From Meiothermus sp. QL-1 (GTDB lineage: Bacteria > Deinococcota > Deinococci > Deinococcales > Thermaceae), in assembly GCF_003351145.1 (NCBI RefSeq), contig NZ_QQSV01000002.1, positions 1 to 64,000 on the forward strand: a DNA stretch of 64,000 bases, read 5' to 3'. Shown here piece after piece: positions 37,209 through 44,605 of this stretch (the stretch's first letter is position 1; the number at the start of each line of letters is the position of its first letter). A program made the position numbers and the translations under genes. The notes beneath the pieces are model-generated. The model was not told the origin of the DNA and ran no database searches. It was given only the letters and a program-made list of their open reading frames with translations.

Positions 37209-37955
37209 ATGCCGGGCTATGCCCCTCCCCGTCCCCTGGTGGTGCTGCACCGGGGGCAAAGCCGCTGGTATTCGCCCCTCCTAGCGGCCAGCCTCAACCA
37301 CCATCTTCCCCTTTTCCTCTACACCGCCGAAGTCGGGTCTGGCCTCGAGGCCGCCCTGGGGGGCCTGGGGCCGCTGGGCCTGGCCGGGGCGGTGATCGAA
37401 CCCCCCACCCTGCAGGCCGAGGCTGCGGGCCTGCTGGCCCATCTCGAGCCCGAGGCCGCCCAGGCCCGCAGGGTGGACCTGGTCCTTCCTGAGCGTACCG
37501 GCTGCCGGGGATTTTACCAGGAGCCGCTGGCCCTGGCCCGGCTGGTGCGGCGGTATGCCTTGGGGGAAAAGGCCCTCTGGCTGGGGCCTTTTCGGCCCGA
37601 GCTGGCCCTAGGCCTCAGGGGGCTCGGCCAGGTCTCCTTGCTCTGCGAGAGCTTCGCCCAGGGGGAGGCCTTTTTGAGGCAGCTTCCAGCGCCCCAGCGG
37701 GGGGTGGCGGTGGTGGGCGGGGCCCAGGCCGAGGCCGCCGCCCGCCACGCCGACCTGCTCATCTACGCAGGGGGCCCCCTGCCCCTGTTCCTGCTCCAGC
37801 CCTACCACCGCCTGCTGGCCCTTCAGGCCGCCCCAGCCGAGGCTTTGCGCCATATAGGTGAGTATCTGCCCCCGGAGGAGTGGCACCGCTTCTATCTTTC
37901 GGCTCTGCTCGAGCCCCTGGGCCACGCCCTGCCCCCCGAGGCCTTCTTGCTATAG
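37209..37955 (+). CDS. Protein of unknown function with faint shikimate-dehydrogenase-like pattern
   Basis: 248 residues, no signal peptide. The order of segments recalls a degenerate AroE: a substrate-domain-like LAGAVIEPPTLQAEA, then RTGCRGFYQEPLALARLV, then a Rossmann-like part ending ARHADLLIYAGGPLPL. The key lysine and the glycine-rich NADP motif of true AroE are not evident. It may be an inactive or diverged relative, or unrelated. It is probably co-transcribed with the exported protein gene. Confidence 0.65.
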   Translation: MPGYAPPRPLVVLHRGQSRWYSPLLAASLNHHLPLFLYTAEVGSGLEAALGGLGPLGLAGAVIEPPTLQAEAAGLLAHLEPEAAQARRVDLVLPERTGCRGFYQEPLALARLVRRYALGEKALWLGPFRPELALGLRGLGQVSLLCESFAQGEAFLRQLPAPQRGVAVVGGAQAEAAARHADLLIYAGGPLPLFLLQPYHRLLALQAAPAEALRHIGEYLPPEEWHRFYLSALLEPLGHALPPEAFLL

Positions 37956-37957
37956 GG

Positions 37958-40318
37958 CTAGTCGGCGGCCTGGGTCTTAGGTCTCTGGCGCGGTTCTTTC
38001 TTCAGGAAGAAGAGGAGGCCCAGCGCGAAGGGGATGAGGGGCATCCACAGGCTCGGGTAGGGGTAGAAGAGGGCCAGCGACAACACCCCCATCGCCCAGC
38101 TTTCCCAACGGCGCAGGGTGCGGCGGGTGTAGCCCACCGTGGCCGCGGCCAGGAAGACGATGGCTGCTGCGGTGAAGAAGAAGCGCTCGAGGATGATGAG
38201 CCAGCCCTCCAATCCCGGCACATTCTGCAAGACCGGCAGGACCAAAAGACCCGTCCCGGTGAAGGAGAGCAGGAAAAAGAAGCCGATGATGTACTTGGCC
38301 AGGGCCACCCGCGCGGCGTAGACCCCAGTCAGGATGGGGTTGGTCTTGAAGACCGAGGCGGCGGCGTAGCCCGAAAGGGCCACCGGAGGGGTCACGTCGG
38401 CCAGCACCGCGTAGTAGAAGAGGAACATGTGGGTGGCCAGGGTGGCGGCCAGGACGGCCTGCTGCTGTTCTAGCCCATACCCCTGGAAGTTGGCCGCGGC
38501 GATCTTGATGATCGCAGGGGCGGTAAGCGAGGCGGTGAGTACGTAGGTGGCGGTGGGCGGCACCCCCATCCCCAGGATTAGGCTGAAGACGGCGGTGACC
38601 AGCGTGGCCAGGAGCAGGCTTTCCCCCGAGACCTGCCCCAGGAAGATGGAGAACTTGGCGGGCAGGCCGGTGATCACCATCATGCCGAAGATCAGGTTGG
38701 CCGCTACGATCGCTGTGCCGATGGGGATGAGCTGGCGGAAACCATCAACCAAGCCTTGCGCGATTGGCCTCAGCGCTTCCCGGAGCTGGCCGCTGGCAGC
38801 AGCGGGGTAAAAGAAGGTCCCCACCAGGAGGCCCAGCACCGCCAGGGTTGCCGGCAGCACCGGCACATTGCCCAGGTTCCAGCCCAAAAGCAAAGGCAGC
38901 AGCGCCCCTCCAGCCGCCAGCCCAATCCCCAGGGGCAGCCCCAGGCGGTAGGCCGGGCTTCGCATGGCCTCGCTCAGGGCCGGTGGGCGCAGGGTGGGGT
39001 CGATGTAGCAGAGGACTACGAAGGCCAGCGAGGCCAGGTAGACCGCGGTGGAGACCTCGCTGCCCAAGAAGAGCATGGCCACAATCAGGAGAATGGGTAT
39101 GAAGATGGTGCTGTAGCGCAGGGCATAGCGCCGGCCCAGGCCGATGTCGGCCCCCACGGGGGGCAGCTTGGCCTTGCGGGTGTAGAACTCGTTGAAGGTG
39201 AGGATACCCAGAAGGTACAGGAGCATGGGCCCCAGGGCCATCACCACCACCCACAGGTAGCTGATTTGCAGGATCTCCACCATCACGAAGGCGATGCTGC
39301 CCAGGACCGGGGGGGTGATGAGCGCGATGGTGCCCGCGGTGGCCACCAGGCCCGCGGCGGTCATCCGCTCGTAGCCCGCTTTTTCATAGAGGGGCTTGGT
39401 CAGGGTAGCCACGAACTGGGTGTCCGCGGCCCCCGAGCCGCTGAACATGCCCATGAAGACCGAGGCGATTCCGGTCACCCGGCCTGGGGTTTGGGGGGTG
39501 CGGCCCACCAGCGAGAGGGCGATGTTGGCCACCACCTTGCCCAGTCCCAGTGCCCCGATCAGCCCTGAGAGGATGGTGAAGTAGACGATGTATTTGGCCG
39601 AAACCCCGGTGATAAGGCCGTATATACCGGCCTCGGTTTCGTTGTAGGCCTTGCCCAGGATTAGGTCGATGCCGTTCCTGGCTCCCTGGAAGGTGCCGGG
39701 CACGTAGTGGCCGTACATGTTGTAGGTGAGGAAAATGAGCACCAAAGAGGGCATCACCGGACCCAAGAGCCGGGCCACCAGCCCCAGCACCAGGACGATT
39801 ACGGTGAAGGACATGGTGATGTCCCAGGGGGCCGGAATCACCGCCCGATAGACCAGCTCCTCGTAGTAGCGCACCTGGTAGGCCCAGGGGGCAATGGCCA
39901 GGAGGGCCGCGGCCACGTCGGCCCTGCGGCGCAGGCTGGGCAGCAGGACCGGCAGCACCGCCAGAGCCCAGGCCAGGGTGGCCACCAGCTTGTTGACGAG
40001 GGGAATGCTCACCCCTGGGGCATTGGGTACCCAGAAGGTATAGAGAAAGGGCAGGGTGAGGAGGGCAAAGACCCAGCTACCTGGGGTGCGCCGGCCGGCG
40101 GGCAGGCGGGAGGTGATAAGGTAGCCCGCCACCAATAGCAAGAGCACGTGGGTGGCCCGGCGTAGCTGCACCTGGTCCAGGACATCTATGTTGAACCGGC
40201 TCAGCGGGGTGAAGGGATGAAGCACCAGGTATAGGCTGAAGAGCGAGCCCAGAAGCAGGATAAACCAGATAACCCGGTCCATCCGGGTGCGGCCCGCGGA
40301 GTCTTGGGGTAGTTCCAT
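37958..40318 (-). CDS. TRAP transporter fused permease (4TM-12TM, TAXI type)
   Basis: 786 residues with around 18-20 hydrophobic segments. The large-subunit DctM-like part includes GMFSGSGAADTQFVATLTKPL and LGMGVPPTATYVLTASL, typical of fused TRAP permeases. These use the sodium gradient to import the substrate delivered by the binding protein, here the TAXI protein encoded just upstream in transcription order. The ligand is often an organic acid or glutamate-like compound, unknown here. It has its own promoter and a GGAGG site. Confidence 0.92.
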   Translation of the reverse strand: MELPQDSAGRTRMDRVIWFILLLGSLFSLYLVLHPFTPLSRFNIDVLDQVQLRRATHVLLLLVAGYLITSRLPAGRRTPGSWVFALLTLPFLYTFWVPNAPGVSIPLVNKLVATLAWALAVLPVLLPSLRRRADVAAALLAIAPWAYQVRYYEELVYRAVIPAPWDITMSFTVIVLVLGLVARLLGPVMPSLVLIFLTYNMYGHYVPGTFQGARNGIDLILGKAYNETEAGIYGLITGVSAKYIVYFTILSGLIGALGLGKVVANIALSLVGRTPQTPGRVTGIASVFMGMFSGSGAADTQFVATLTKPLYEKAGYERMTAAGLVATAGTIALITPPVLGSIAFVMVEILQISYLWVVVMALGPMLLYLLGILTFNEFYTRKAKLPPVGADIGLGRRYALRYSTIFIPILLIVAMLFLGSEVSTAVYLASLAFVVLCYIDPTLRPPALSEAMRSPAYRLGLPLGIGLAAGGALLPLLLGWNLGNVPVLPATLAVLGLLVGTFFYPAAASGQLREALRPIAQGLVDGFRQLIPIGTAIVAANLIFGMMVITGLPAKFSIFLGQVSGESLLLATLVTAVFSLILGMGVPPTATYVLTASLTAPAIIKIAAANFQGYGLEQQQAVLAATLATHMFLFYYAVLADVTPPVALSGYAAASVFKTNPILTGVYAARVALAKYIIGFFFLLSFTGTGLLVLPVLQNVPGLEGWLIILERFFFTAAAIVFLAAATVGYTRRTLRRWESWAMGVLSLALFYPYPSLWMPLIPFALGLLFFLKKEPRQRPKTQAAD

Positions 40319-40340
40319 ACAGCCTCCTTCGATTTGCGCG

Positions 40341-40370
40341 ATTATACTTTTTGAGCGGCTATAGCTTCAA
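40341..40370 (-). promoter_or_regulatory. Promoter of the TRAP permease gene
   Basis: On the minus strand TTGAAG (40365-40370), an 18-base spacer and a perfect TATAAT (40341-40346) stand before the permease. The -35 box shares its last bases with the U-run of the upstream terminator. Confidence 0.65.
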
Positions 40371-40397
40371 AAAAGCTCCCCCACCGGGTGGGGGAGC
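40369..40397 (-). terminator. Intrinsic terminator between the TAXI and permease genes
   Basis: GCTCCCCCAC and GTGGGGGAGC pair over 10 bp with a 3-base loop, and on the minus strand six T follow. It lies after the binding-protein gene and before the permease, so it would make the binding protein transcript more abundant than the permease. Confidence 0.88.
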
Positions 40398-40413
40398 GGC
40401 TTGGGGGGTCAGG

Positions 40414-41415
40414 TTACCGGATGGCCCCCACCTCGCGCAGGTAGCGCACAGCTCCGGGGTGGAAGGGGATGATCATCCGCTGGTTGTAGAGGTCCACCGT
40501 GTTTTTGAGGGTGGTATCCCGGGCCGCGGGGGTGGCCGTTACCAGGGTCTGCAGGTTGCTGAAGACCGCTTTCATGATGGCCTCGGCCAGTTCCTCGGGC
40601 ATGGAGGCTGGGCAGAGGAAGACGTTGCCGGTGAAGAGGGCGAAGACGTCTTTCTTGGTGCCGTAGACCGATTTGGGGAGCACCCCGGTGGTGATCACGC
40701 CGGGGAACTCCTTGAGCAGAAGCTGGGCGGTGGGGCCGCTGCGGGGCGAGTCCACCAGCTTGATCTGGTCGCCCTTGCGGGCCAGGCTCTGGGCCAGCTC
40801 GACCACGCTCGAGGTTGGCACCCCACCCACCCAGAAGTAGGCGTCGATGGTGCCCTCGGCCAGGGCCTTGGCCGACTCGGCGGCCGGCAGGCGCTCGCGC
40901 TTGGCGAACTCGCGCACGTCCACCCCGGCCCCTCTCAGGACCAAGAGGGCCAGGTTCTCGGTGGAGGAGCCCGGCTGACCGGTGGAGACCCGCTTGCCCC
41001 GCAGGTCACCCACAAAGTTGATCCCCGATTTCTCGGTGGTCACGATGTGGATGAGGCTCGGATACATGTAGAACATGATGCGCTGCATGTCGGCCTTGCG
41101 CTGGGCAAAGCGAGGCTCCTCGCCGGTGTAGGTGACCAGCGCCGAGTCGGTGGTGGCCAGGGCGCAGTAGTAGGTGTTGCTGCGGGGGTCGGTACGGTCG
41201 CGCAGCAGGAGCAGGTTGTCGTACGAACCACCCGTTTGCTGGGCGGTGGCATCGGCTACGCCTGCTTCGCTAAGAATCTTTGCGATAGCCTGGCCGTAAA
41301 AGAAGAACACCCCACCCGTGCTCCCGGTGGGGATCACCACCCGGGGGCGCGACTGGGCCACAGCGGCCCCTAGAACCAGCACCAAAGCGAGCACCACAAG
41401 TCTCCACAGTTTCAT
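40414..41415 (-). CDS. TRAP transporter substrate-binding protein, TAXI family
   Basis: 333 residues with signal peptide (MKLWRLVVLALVLVLGAAVAQS). The TAXI signature PTGSTGGVFFFYGQAIAKIL comes right after it, and FVGDLRGKRVSTGQPGSSTE is the second typical stretch. The protein captures the ligand outside the inner membrane for the fused TRAP permease. GGGAGGTTGT precedes the ATG. Confidence 0.92.
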   Translation of the reverse strand: MKLWRLVVLALVLVLGAAVAQSRPRVVIPTGSTGGVFFFYGQAIAKILSEAGVADATAQQTGGSYDNLLLLRDRTDPRSNTYYCALATTDSALVTYTGEEPRFAQRKADMQRIMFYMYPSLIHIVTTEKSGINFVGDLRGKRVSTGQPGSSTENLALLVLRGAGVDVREFAKRERLPAAESAKALAEGTIDAYFWVGGVPTSSVVELAQSLARKGDQIKLVDSPRSGPTAQLLLKEFPGVITTGVLPKSVYGTKKDVFALFTGNVFLCPASMPEELAEAIMKAVFSNLQTLVTATPAARDTTLKNTVDLYNQRMIIPFHPGAVRYLREVGAIR

Positions 41416-41469
41416 CTGGACAACCTCCCAGCACTGAAAGCCCCCATCGCTGACCTGCTGCGATGCGGG

Positions 41470-41497
41470 ATTATCTTTCGGTCCTAGATAGTCTCAA
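41470..41497 (-). promoter_or_regulatory. Probable promoter of the TAXI gene
   Basis: On the minus strand TTGAGA (41492-41497) and GATAAT (41470-41475) are 16 bases apart. A perfect TTGACA lies further upstream (41513-41518) but without a matching -10. The leader of about 45 bases contains CATCGC/GCGATG, a small hairpin. Confidence 0.45.
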
Positions 41498-41529
41498 GAA
41501 TTCCAGACCTAGTGTCAAGGGGTGGTAAG

Positions 41530-41565
41530 CCCAGACTGACCGAAGGGTCAGTCTGGGGGTATGAT
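41530..41565 (+). promoter_or_regulatory. Perfect 12-bp palindrome over the MFS promoter (probable repressor operator)
   Basis: CCCAGACTGACC (41530-41541) and GGTCAGTCTGGG (41546-41557) are perfect inverted repeats around GAAG. CTGACC inside the left arm can serve as -35, 18 bases before TATGAT (41560-41565), which ends 6 bases before the GTG start. A protein bound to the palindrome would cover the promoter. The size and symmetry suit a TetR-type repressor; no regulator gene is adjacent. Confidence 0.65.
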
Positions 41566-41571
41566 GGAGGG

Positions 41572-42801
41572 GTGCTGGCGCTCGCCCTTCTGCGCGACCC
41601 CCGCTACCGTACCTACTGGCTGGCTTTGTTCCTCTCCCAAATGGGTACCTGGATGCAGGCAGCGACCCAGGGCTGGCTGGTGCTCGAGCTCACCGGGAGC
41701 GCCGAGCGGCTCGGGCTGGTGGTGGCCCTGCAGTTTCTGCCCTCGCTTTTGTTCTCGCTGCCGGCAGGGGTGCTTTCCGACCGTTACAGCCGGCGCAACC
41801 TGCTCTTGCTGACCCAGGGCGGCATGGCCCTGCTGGCCCTGGGCATGTTTGTCCTGATTGCAACCGGGTGGGTGCGCTACCCCCATGTGCTGGTATTTGC
41901 CTTCATGTACGGGCTTTTCAACGCCATGGACCTGCCCGTGCGGCAGGCCTACACAGTCGAGCTGGCCGGGCGCGAGCGCTATCCCGGGGCCATCGCCCTC
42001 AACTCCTTCGGCTTCAACGCTTCGCGCCTTCTAGGCCCGGCCCTGGCTGGGCTTTTGATCGCGGGGCTGGGTCTCGCCTGGAGCTATTTGGCCAATGCCC
42101 TCTCTTTTCTTCCCCTGCTCTGGGTGCTCTTTGTAAACCCGGCCCGGCCGGTGCGACGCGCCCCTGGGGGGATGGTGGCCGATGCCCTGGAGGGGCTGCG
42201 CTTCGTCTGGAAGGAGCCTTTGGTGCGGCAGGTGGTGGTCCTGGTTGGGCTCACCAGCCTTTTGGGCATGAACTTTCAGACCATTGTTCCGGCCTACGCG
42301 CGGCTCGAGCTGGGCCTCAATGCCCAGGGCTTCGGTTTCCTGATGTCGGCGGTGGGGCTAGGCTCGATTCTGGCTGCCCTAATCCAGGCCATCACCTCCA
42401 GGGCCCGCCCCTTGCGGGCGGTGCTGGGGGGTGCGCTTTTGGGCCTGGCCCTCCTAGCCCTGGGCCTGCCCCTGCCCCCTGGCTGGGCGGCCTTCTTTTT
42501 CGGGCTGGCGGGCCTGGGGATGATTACCACCCTCATCAACGCCAACACCACTGTCCAGCTCCTGGCCCCAGACCGCATCCGGGGCCGGGTGATGGCCATT
42601 TACTCCATGGTGCTTTTAGGTACCGGGCCGCTGGGCGCCTACTTTTCGGGCCTCCTCATCGATGTCTGGGGGGCCCGGGCCGGGGTGGCGGTGCTGGGGG
42701 GGCTGACGCTGGCCGCGGCCCTTTGGATGATTCGCTTTCCCTGGCCGAGGGTGCTCGCTCCTGCTGCTTCCCTTTCCAAGCTCCAGACCGCCTCCGACTA
42801 G
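41572..42801 (+). CDS. MFS transporter (probable drug or metabolite exporter)
   Basis: 409 residues with 12 hydrophobic segments. The start LALLRDPRYRTYWLALFLSQ and the loop GVLSDRYSRRNLLLLTQGG are typical of the DHA3/enterobactin-exporter-like branch. The GTG at 41572 is chosen because the -10 box lies 6 bases upstream. The palindrome over its promoter suggests induction by a ligand. An aminoglycoside-phosphotransferase-like gene follows after 32 bases. Confidence 0.88.
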   Translation: MLALALLRDPRYRTYWLALFLSQMGTWMQAATQGWLVLELTGSAERLGLVVALQFLPSLLFSLPAGVLSDRYSRRNLLLLTQGGMALLALGMFVLIATGWVRYPHVLVFAFMYGLFNAMDLPVRQAYTVELAGRERYPGAIALNSFGFNASRLLGPALAGLLIAGLGLAWSYLANALSFLPLLWVLFVNPARPVRRAPGGMVADALEGLRFVWKEPLVRQVVVLVGLTSLLGMNFQTIVPAYARLELGLNAQGFGFLMSAVGLGSILAALIQAITSRARPLRAVLGGALLGLALLALGLPLPPGWAAFFFGLAGLGMITTLINANTTVQLLAPDRIRGRVMAIYSMVLLGTGPLGAYFSGLLIDVWGARAGVAVLGGLTLAAALWMIRFPWPRVLAPAASLSKLQTASD

Positions 42802-42821
42802 TGCAGGGCCCATGGGCCCGG

Positions 42822-42827
42822 TATGCT
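42822..42827 (+). promoter_or_regulatory. -10 box of near-leaderless promoter for the APH-like gene
   Basis: TATGCT ends 6 bases (GACGGG) before the GTG at 42834. No -35 hexamer is clear, and readthrough from the MFS gene is also possible. Confidence 0.4.
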
Positions 42828-42833
42828 GACGGG

Positions 42834-43688
42834 GTGGAGGTTTTGTCGGCCCTCGAGGCCCGCTTTGGCCTGCGCCTCACCCCTTTGGTGGGGGGTGCGG
42901 AGGCGCGCACCTTTGCCGGGGATGGGCTGGTCTTCAAAATCTACCCTCCGGAGGCCTCTGCCCAGCCCGGGGGCATCCTGGCTGCGCGACTGGAAGCTTT
43001 GAACATGACCAAGGCCGGGTTAGGGGACTGGGTGGTGGAGGCCTTTGCTATGGGGCAGCACGGGGTGCTGGTCACCCGGCGCTACCCCGGGGCCAACTTC
43101 ACCCCCGAGGCCTGCACCCAGGCGGCCTTGGATGAGCTGGCCAGTTTTTTTGTGCGCCTGCACGCCATTGCCGAGCCGGGGGTGGTGAGCCGGGCCCGCC
43201 TGGAGGAGCGGCTTGGGCAGTTCGGCCGCACCCTGCACGACCTGCCCGAGGCCCAGCGGTTGGTGCGCTGGCTTTGGCCGCATATCGAGGAGGTGGCCGG
43301 AACCCCCCAGGCCTTCTGCCATCGCGATCCCCATGCGGGCAACATCCTCCTCAGGCACCCCGAAGCCCAGGGGGTGCCGGCGGCTTTATTGGTGGACTGG
43401 GTGCGGGCCCAGCCCGACGACCCGGCCCGCGACCTGGCCATCCTGACCACAGGAACCCTGGACCTCCTCGGGGAAGAGAGGGCCCGCGCCGTGCTGCGAC
43501 AGGTGGTCTGCAGCTACCCCGAGCCGCTTCCCCTGTGGCGCCGCCTGCGCTTCTGGGTGCCCCTCACCTATTTGCACGACATCCACTGGTTTCGCACCAA
43601 GAACCCCTCCGGCTTCGCGGCGGCGGTGTCCGAGAAGCTGCCTAGGGCCCTTAGGTTCTACCAGGAGTTCGAGCCCAGGCCCTTCTAG
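42834..43688 (+). CDS. Aminoglycoside phosphotransferase-like kinase
   Basis: 284 residues from a GTG start; a longer open frame upstream overlaps the MFS gene in another frame and is rejected. The kinase catalytic loop FCHRDPHAGNIL and the metal motif LLVDWVRAQPDDPARDLA are the APH/choline-kinase pattern. The substrate could be an antibiotic, a sugar or a small metabolite. Its place behind a transporter gene hints at a shared ligand, but this is only inference. Confidence 0.82.
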   Translation: MEVLSALEARFGLRLTPLVGGAEARTFAGDGLVFKIYPPEASAQPGGILAARLEALNMTKAGLGDWVVEAFAMGQHGVLVTRRYPGANFTPEACTQAALDELASFFVRLHAIAEPGVVSRARLEERLGQFGRTLHDLPEAQRLVRWLWPHIEEVAGTPQAFCHRDPHAGNILLRHPEAQGVPAALLVDWVRAQPDDPARDLAILTTGTLDLLGEERARAVLRQVVCSYPEPLPLWRRLRFWVPLTYLHDIHWFRTKNPSGFAAAVSEKLPRALRFYQEFEPRPF

Positions 43689-43690
43689 CA

Positions 43691-43717
43691 AAAAAGCGCC
43701 ACTGGGGTGGCGCTTTT
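43691..43717. terminator. Bidirectional intrinsic terminator (APH-like gene and tRNA-Val)
   Basis: AAAAGCGCCAC (43692-43702) pairs with GTGGCGCTTTT (43707-43717) around TGGG, an 11-bp helix with A-runs and T-runs on both flanks. It can stop the + transcript of the kinase gene and the - transcript of the tRNA. The last T pair lies at the tRNA CCA end. Confidence 0.9.
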
Positions 43718-43791
43718 GGTGGGCGATGTAGGATTTGAACCTACGACCCCACGCGTGTGAAGCGTGTGCTCTCCCGCTGAGCTAATCGCCC
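43717..43791 (-). tRNA. tRNA-Val (anticodon CAC)
   Basis: The 75-base gene folds as a full cloverleaf: acceptor GGGCGAT/ATCGCCC, D stem GCTC/GAGC, anticodon stem CACGC/GCGTG with loop TTCACAC (anticodon CAC, codon GUG), 5-base variable loop, T stem GTAGG/CCTAC with loop TTCAAAT, discriminator A. The CCA end is encoded. Confidence 0.97.
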
Positions 43792-43814
43792 GGGGCCTGC
43801 TGTAGGCAGAAGTA

Positions 43815-43843
43815 AGGGTAGCACCCGCTTGGGGCGGTGTCAA
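43815..43843 (-). promoter_or_regulatory. Promoter of tRNA-Val
   Basis: On the minus strand a perfect TTGACA (43838-43843), a 17-base spacer and TACCCT (43815-43820) lie about 23 bases before the mature tRNA. The -35 part is back to back with the argB -10 box. Confidence 0.75.
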
Positions 43844-43845
43844 GC

Positions 43846-43851
43846 TATGAT
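43846..43851 (+). promoter_or_regulatory. -10 box of near-leaderless promoter for argB
   Basis: TATGAT ends 7 bases before the argB ATG. Its presumed -35 region would fall within the tRNA promoter on the other strand. Confidence 0.5.
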
Positions 43852-43858
43852 GGGCGGC

Positions 43859-44605
43859 ATGCAGGCCTTGCTGGTAAAAATTGGGGGCAGCCTGAGGGAG
43901 GCGGGGGCCATACTAGACGAACTTTGCGCCTACCCGGGGCCCTTGGTGTTGGTGCATGGTGGGGGACCCCGGATTGGGGCCTGGCTGGAGCGGCTGGGTT
44001 TTGAGAGCCGCTTCCACCAGGGGCTGCGGGTTACCCCCCCTGAGCAGATGGAGGTGGTGGAGATGGTGCTCACCGCCCTGGGCAAGGAGCTGGCCGAAGG
44101 GCTTTCGCGCCGGGGTCGGGCTGCGGTGGCCCTCTCGGGCCGGGACGCTTTGCTGCTGCAGGCGCAGGTGCTGGACCCGGCTTTGGGCCGGGTGGGCGAG
44201 GTTCGGGCGGTCAACGTGGACCTGCTCGCGCAGATGCTTCGGGCTGGACTCACCCCTTTGGTGGCCCCTATCGGACTGGACGACGCCGGCCCCCTCAACA
44301 TCAATGCCGACACGGCGGCGGGGGCCATCGCCGGGGCCCTGGGGCTGCCGGCCCTTTTCCTGACCGACGTGGTGGGGGTGCTGCGCGACCCCCAGGACCC
44401 CACCAGCCGTCTGGCGCTGCTAAGGCGGGAGGAGGCCGAGGCCCTGATTGGGGCGGGGGTCATCCACGGGGGGATGGTGCCCAAGGTGGGGGCAGCGCTC
44501 CACGCGCTGGCCCGGGGGGCTCCCTGGGCCACCATTGCCCGTGGAGAGCCGGGGGTGCTGCGGGGGGTGCTCGAGGGCCACCTGGGCACCCGGTTGGTGG
44601 GCTAG
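43859..44605 (+). CDS. argB: Acetylglutamate kinase
   Basis: 248 residues from the ATG; an in-frame ATG 30 bases earlier lies upstream of the -10 box. Amino-acid-kinase motifs are KIGGSL at the start, VLVHGGGPRIGAWLERLG and LNINADTAAGAIAG. The wording fits Thermus ArgB rather than LysZ as I recall both. The enzyme phosphorylates N-acetylglutamate in arginine synthesis. The stop overlaps the convergent DUF4091 gene by 4 bases. Confidence 0.9.
   Translation: MQALLVKIGGSLREAGAILDELCAYPGPLVLVHGGGPRIGAWLERLGFESRFHQGLRVTPPEQMEVVEMVLTALGKELAEGLSRRGRAAVALSGRDALLLQAQVLDPALGRVGEVRAVNVDLLAQMLRAGLTPLVAPIGLDDAGPLNINADTAAGAIAGALGLPALFLTDVVGVLRDPQDPTSRLALLRREEAEALIGAGVIHGGMVPKVGAALHALARGAPWATIARGEPGVLRGVLEGHLGTRLVG

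Noticed and set aside
41868-42833. Open frame upstream of the APH-like kinase that would extend it to 606 residues
   Set aside because: It overlaps the MFS gene in another frame, and its peptide is low-complexity G/P/R-rich. The kinase starts at GTG 42834 behind a TATGCT box.
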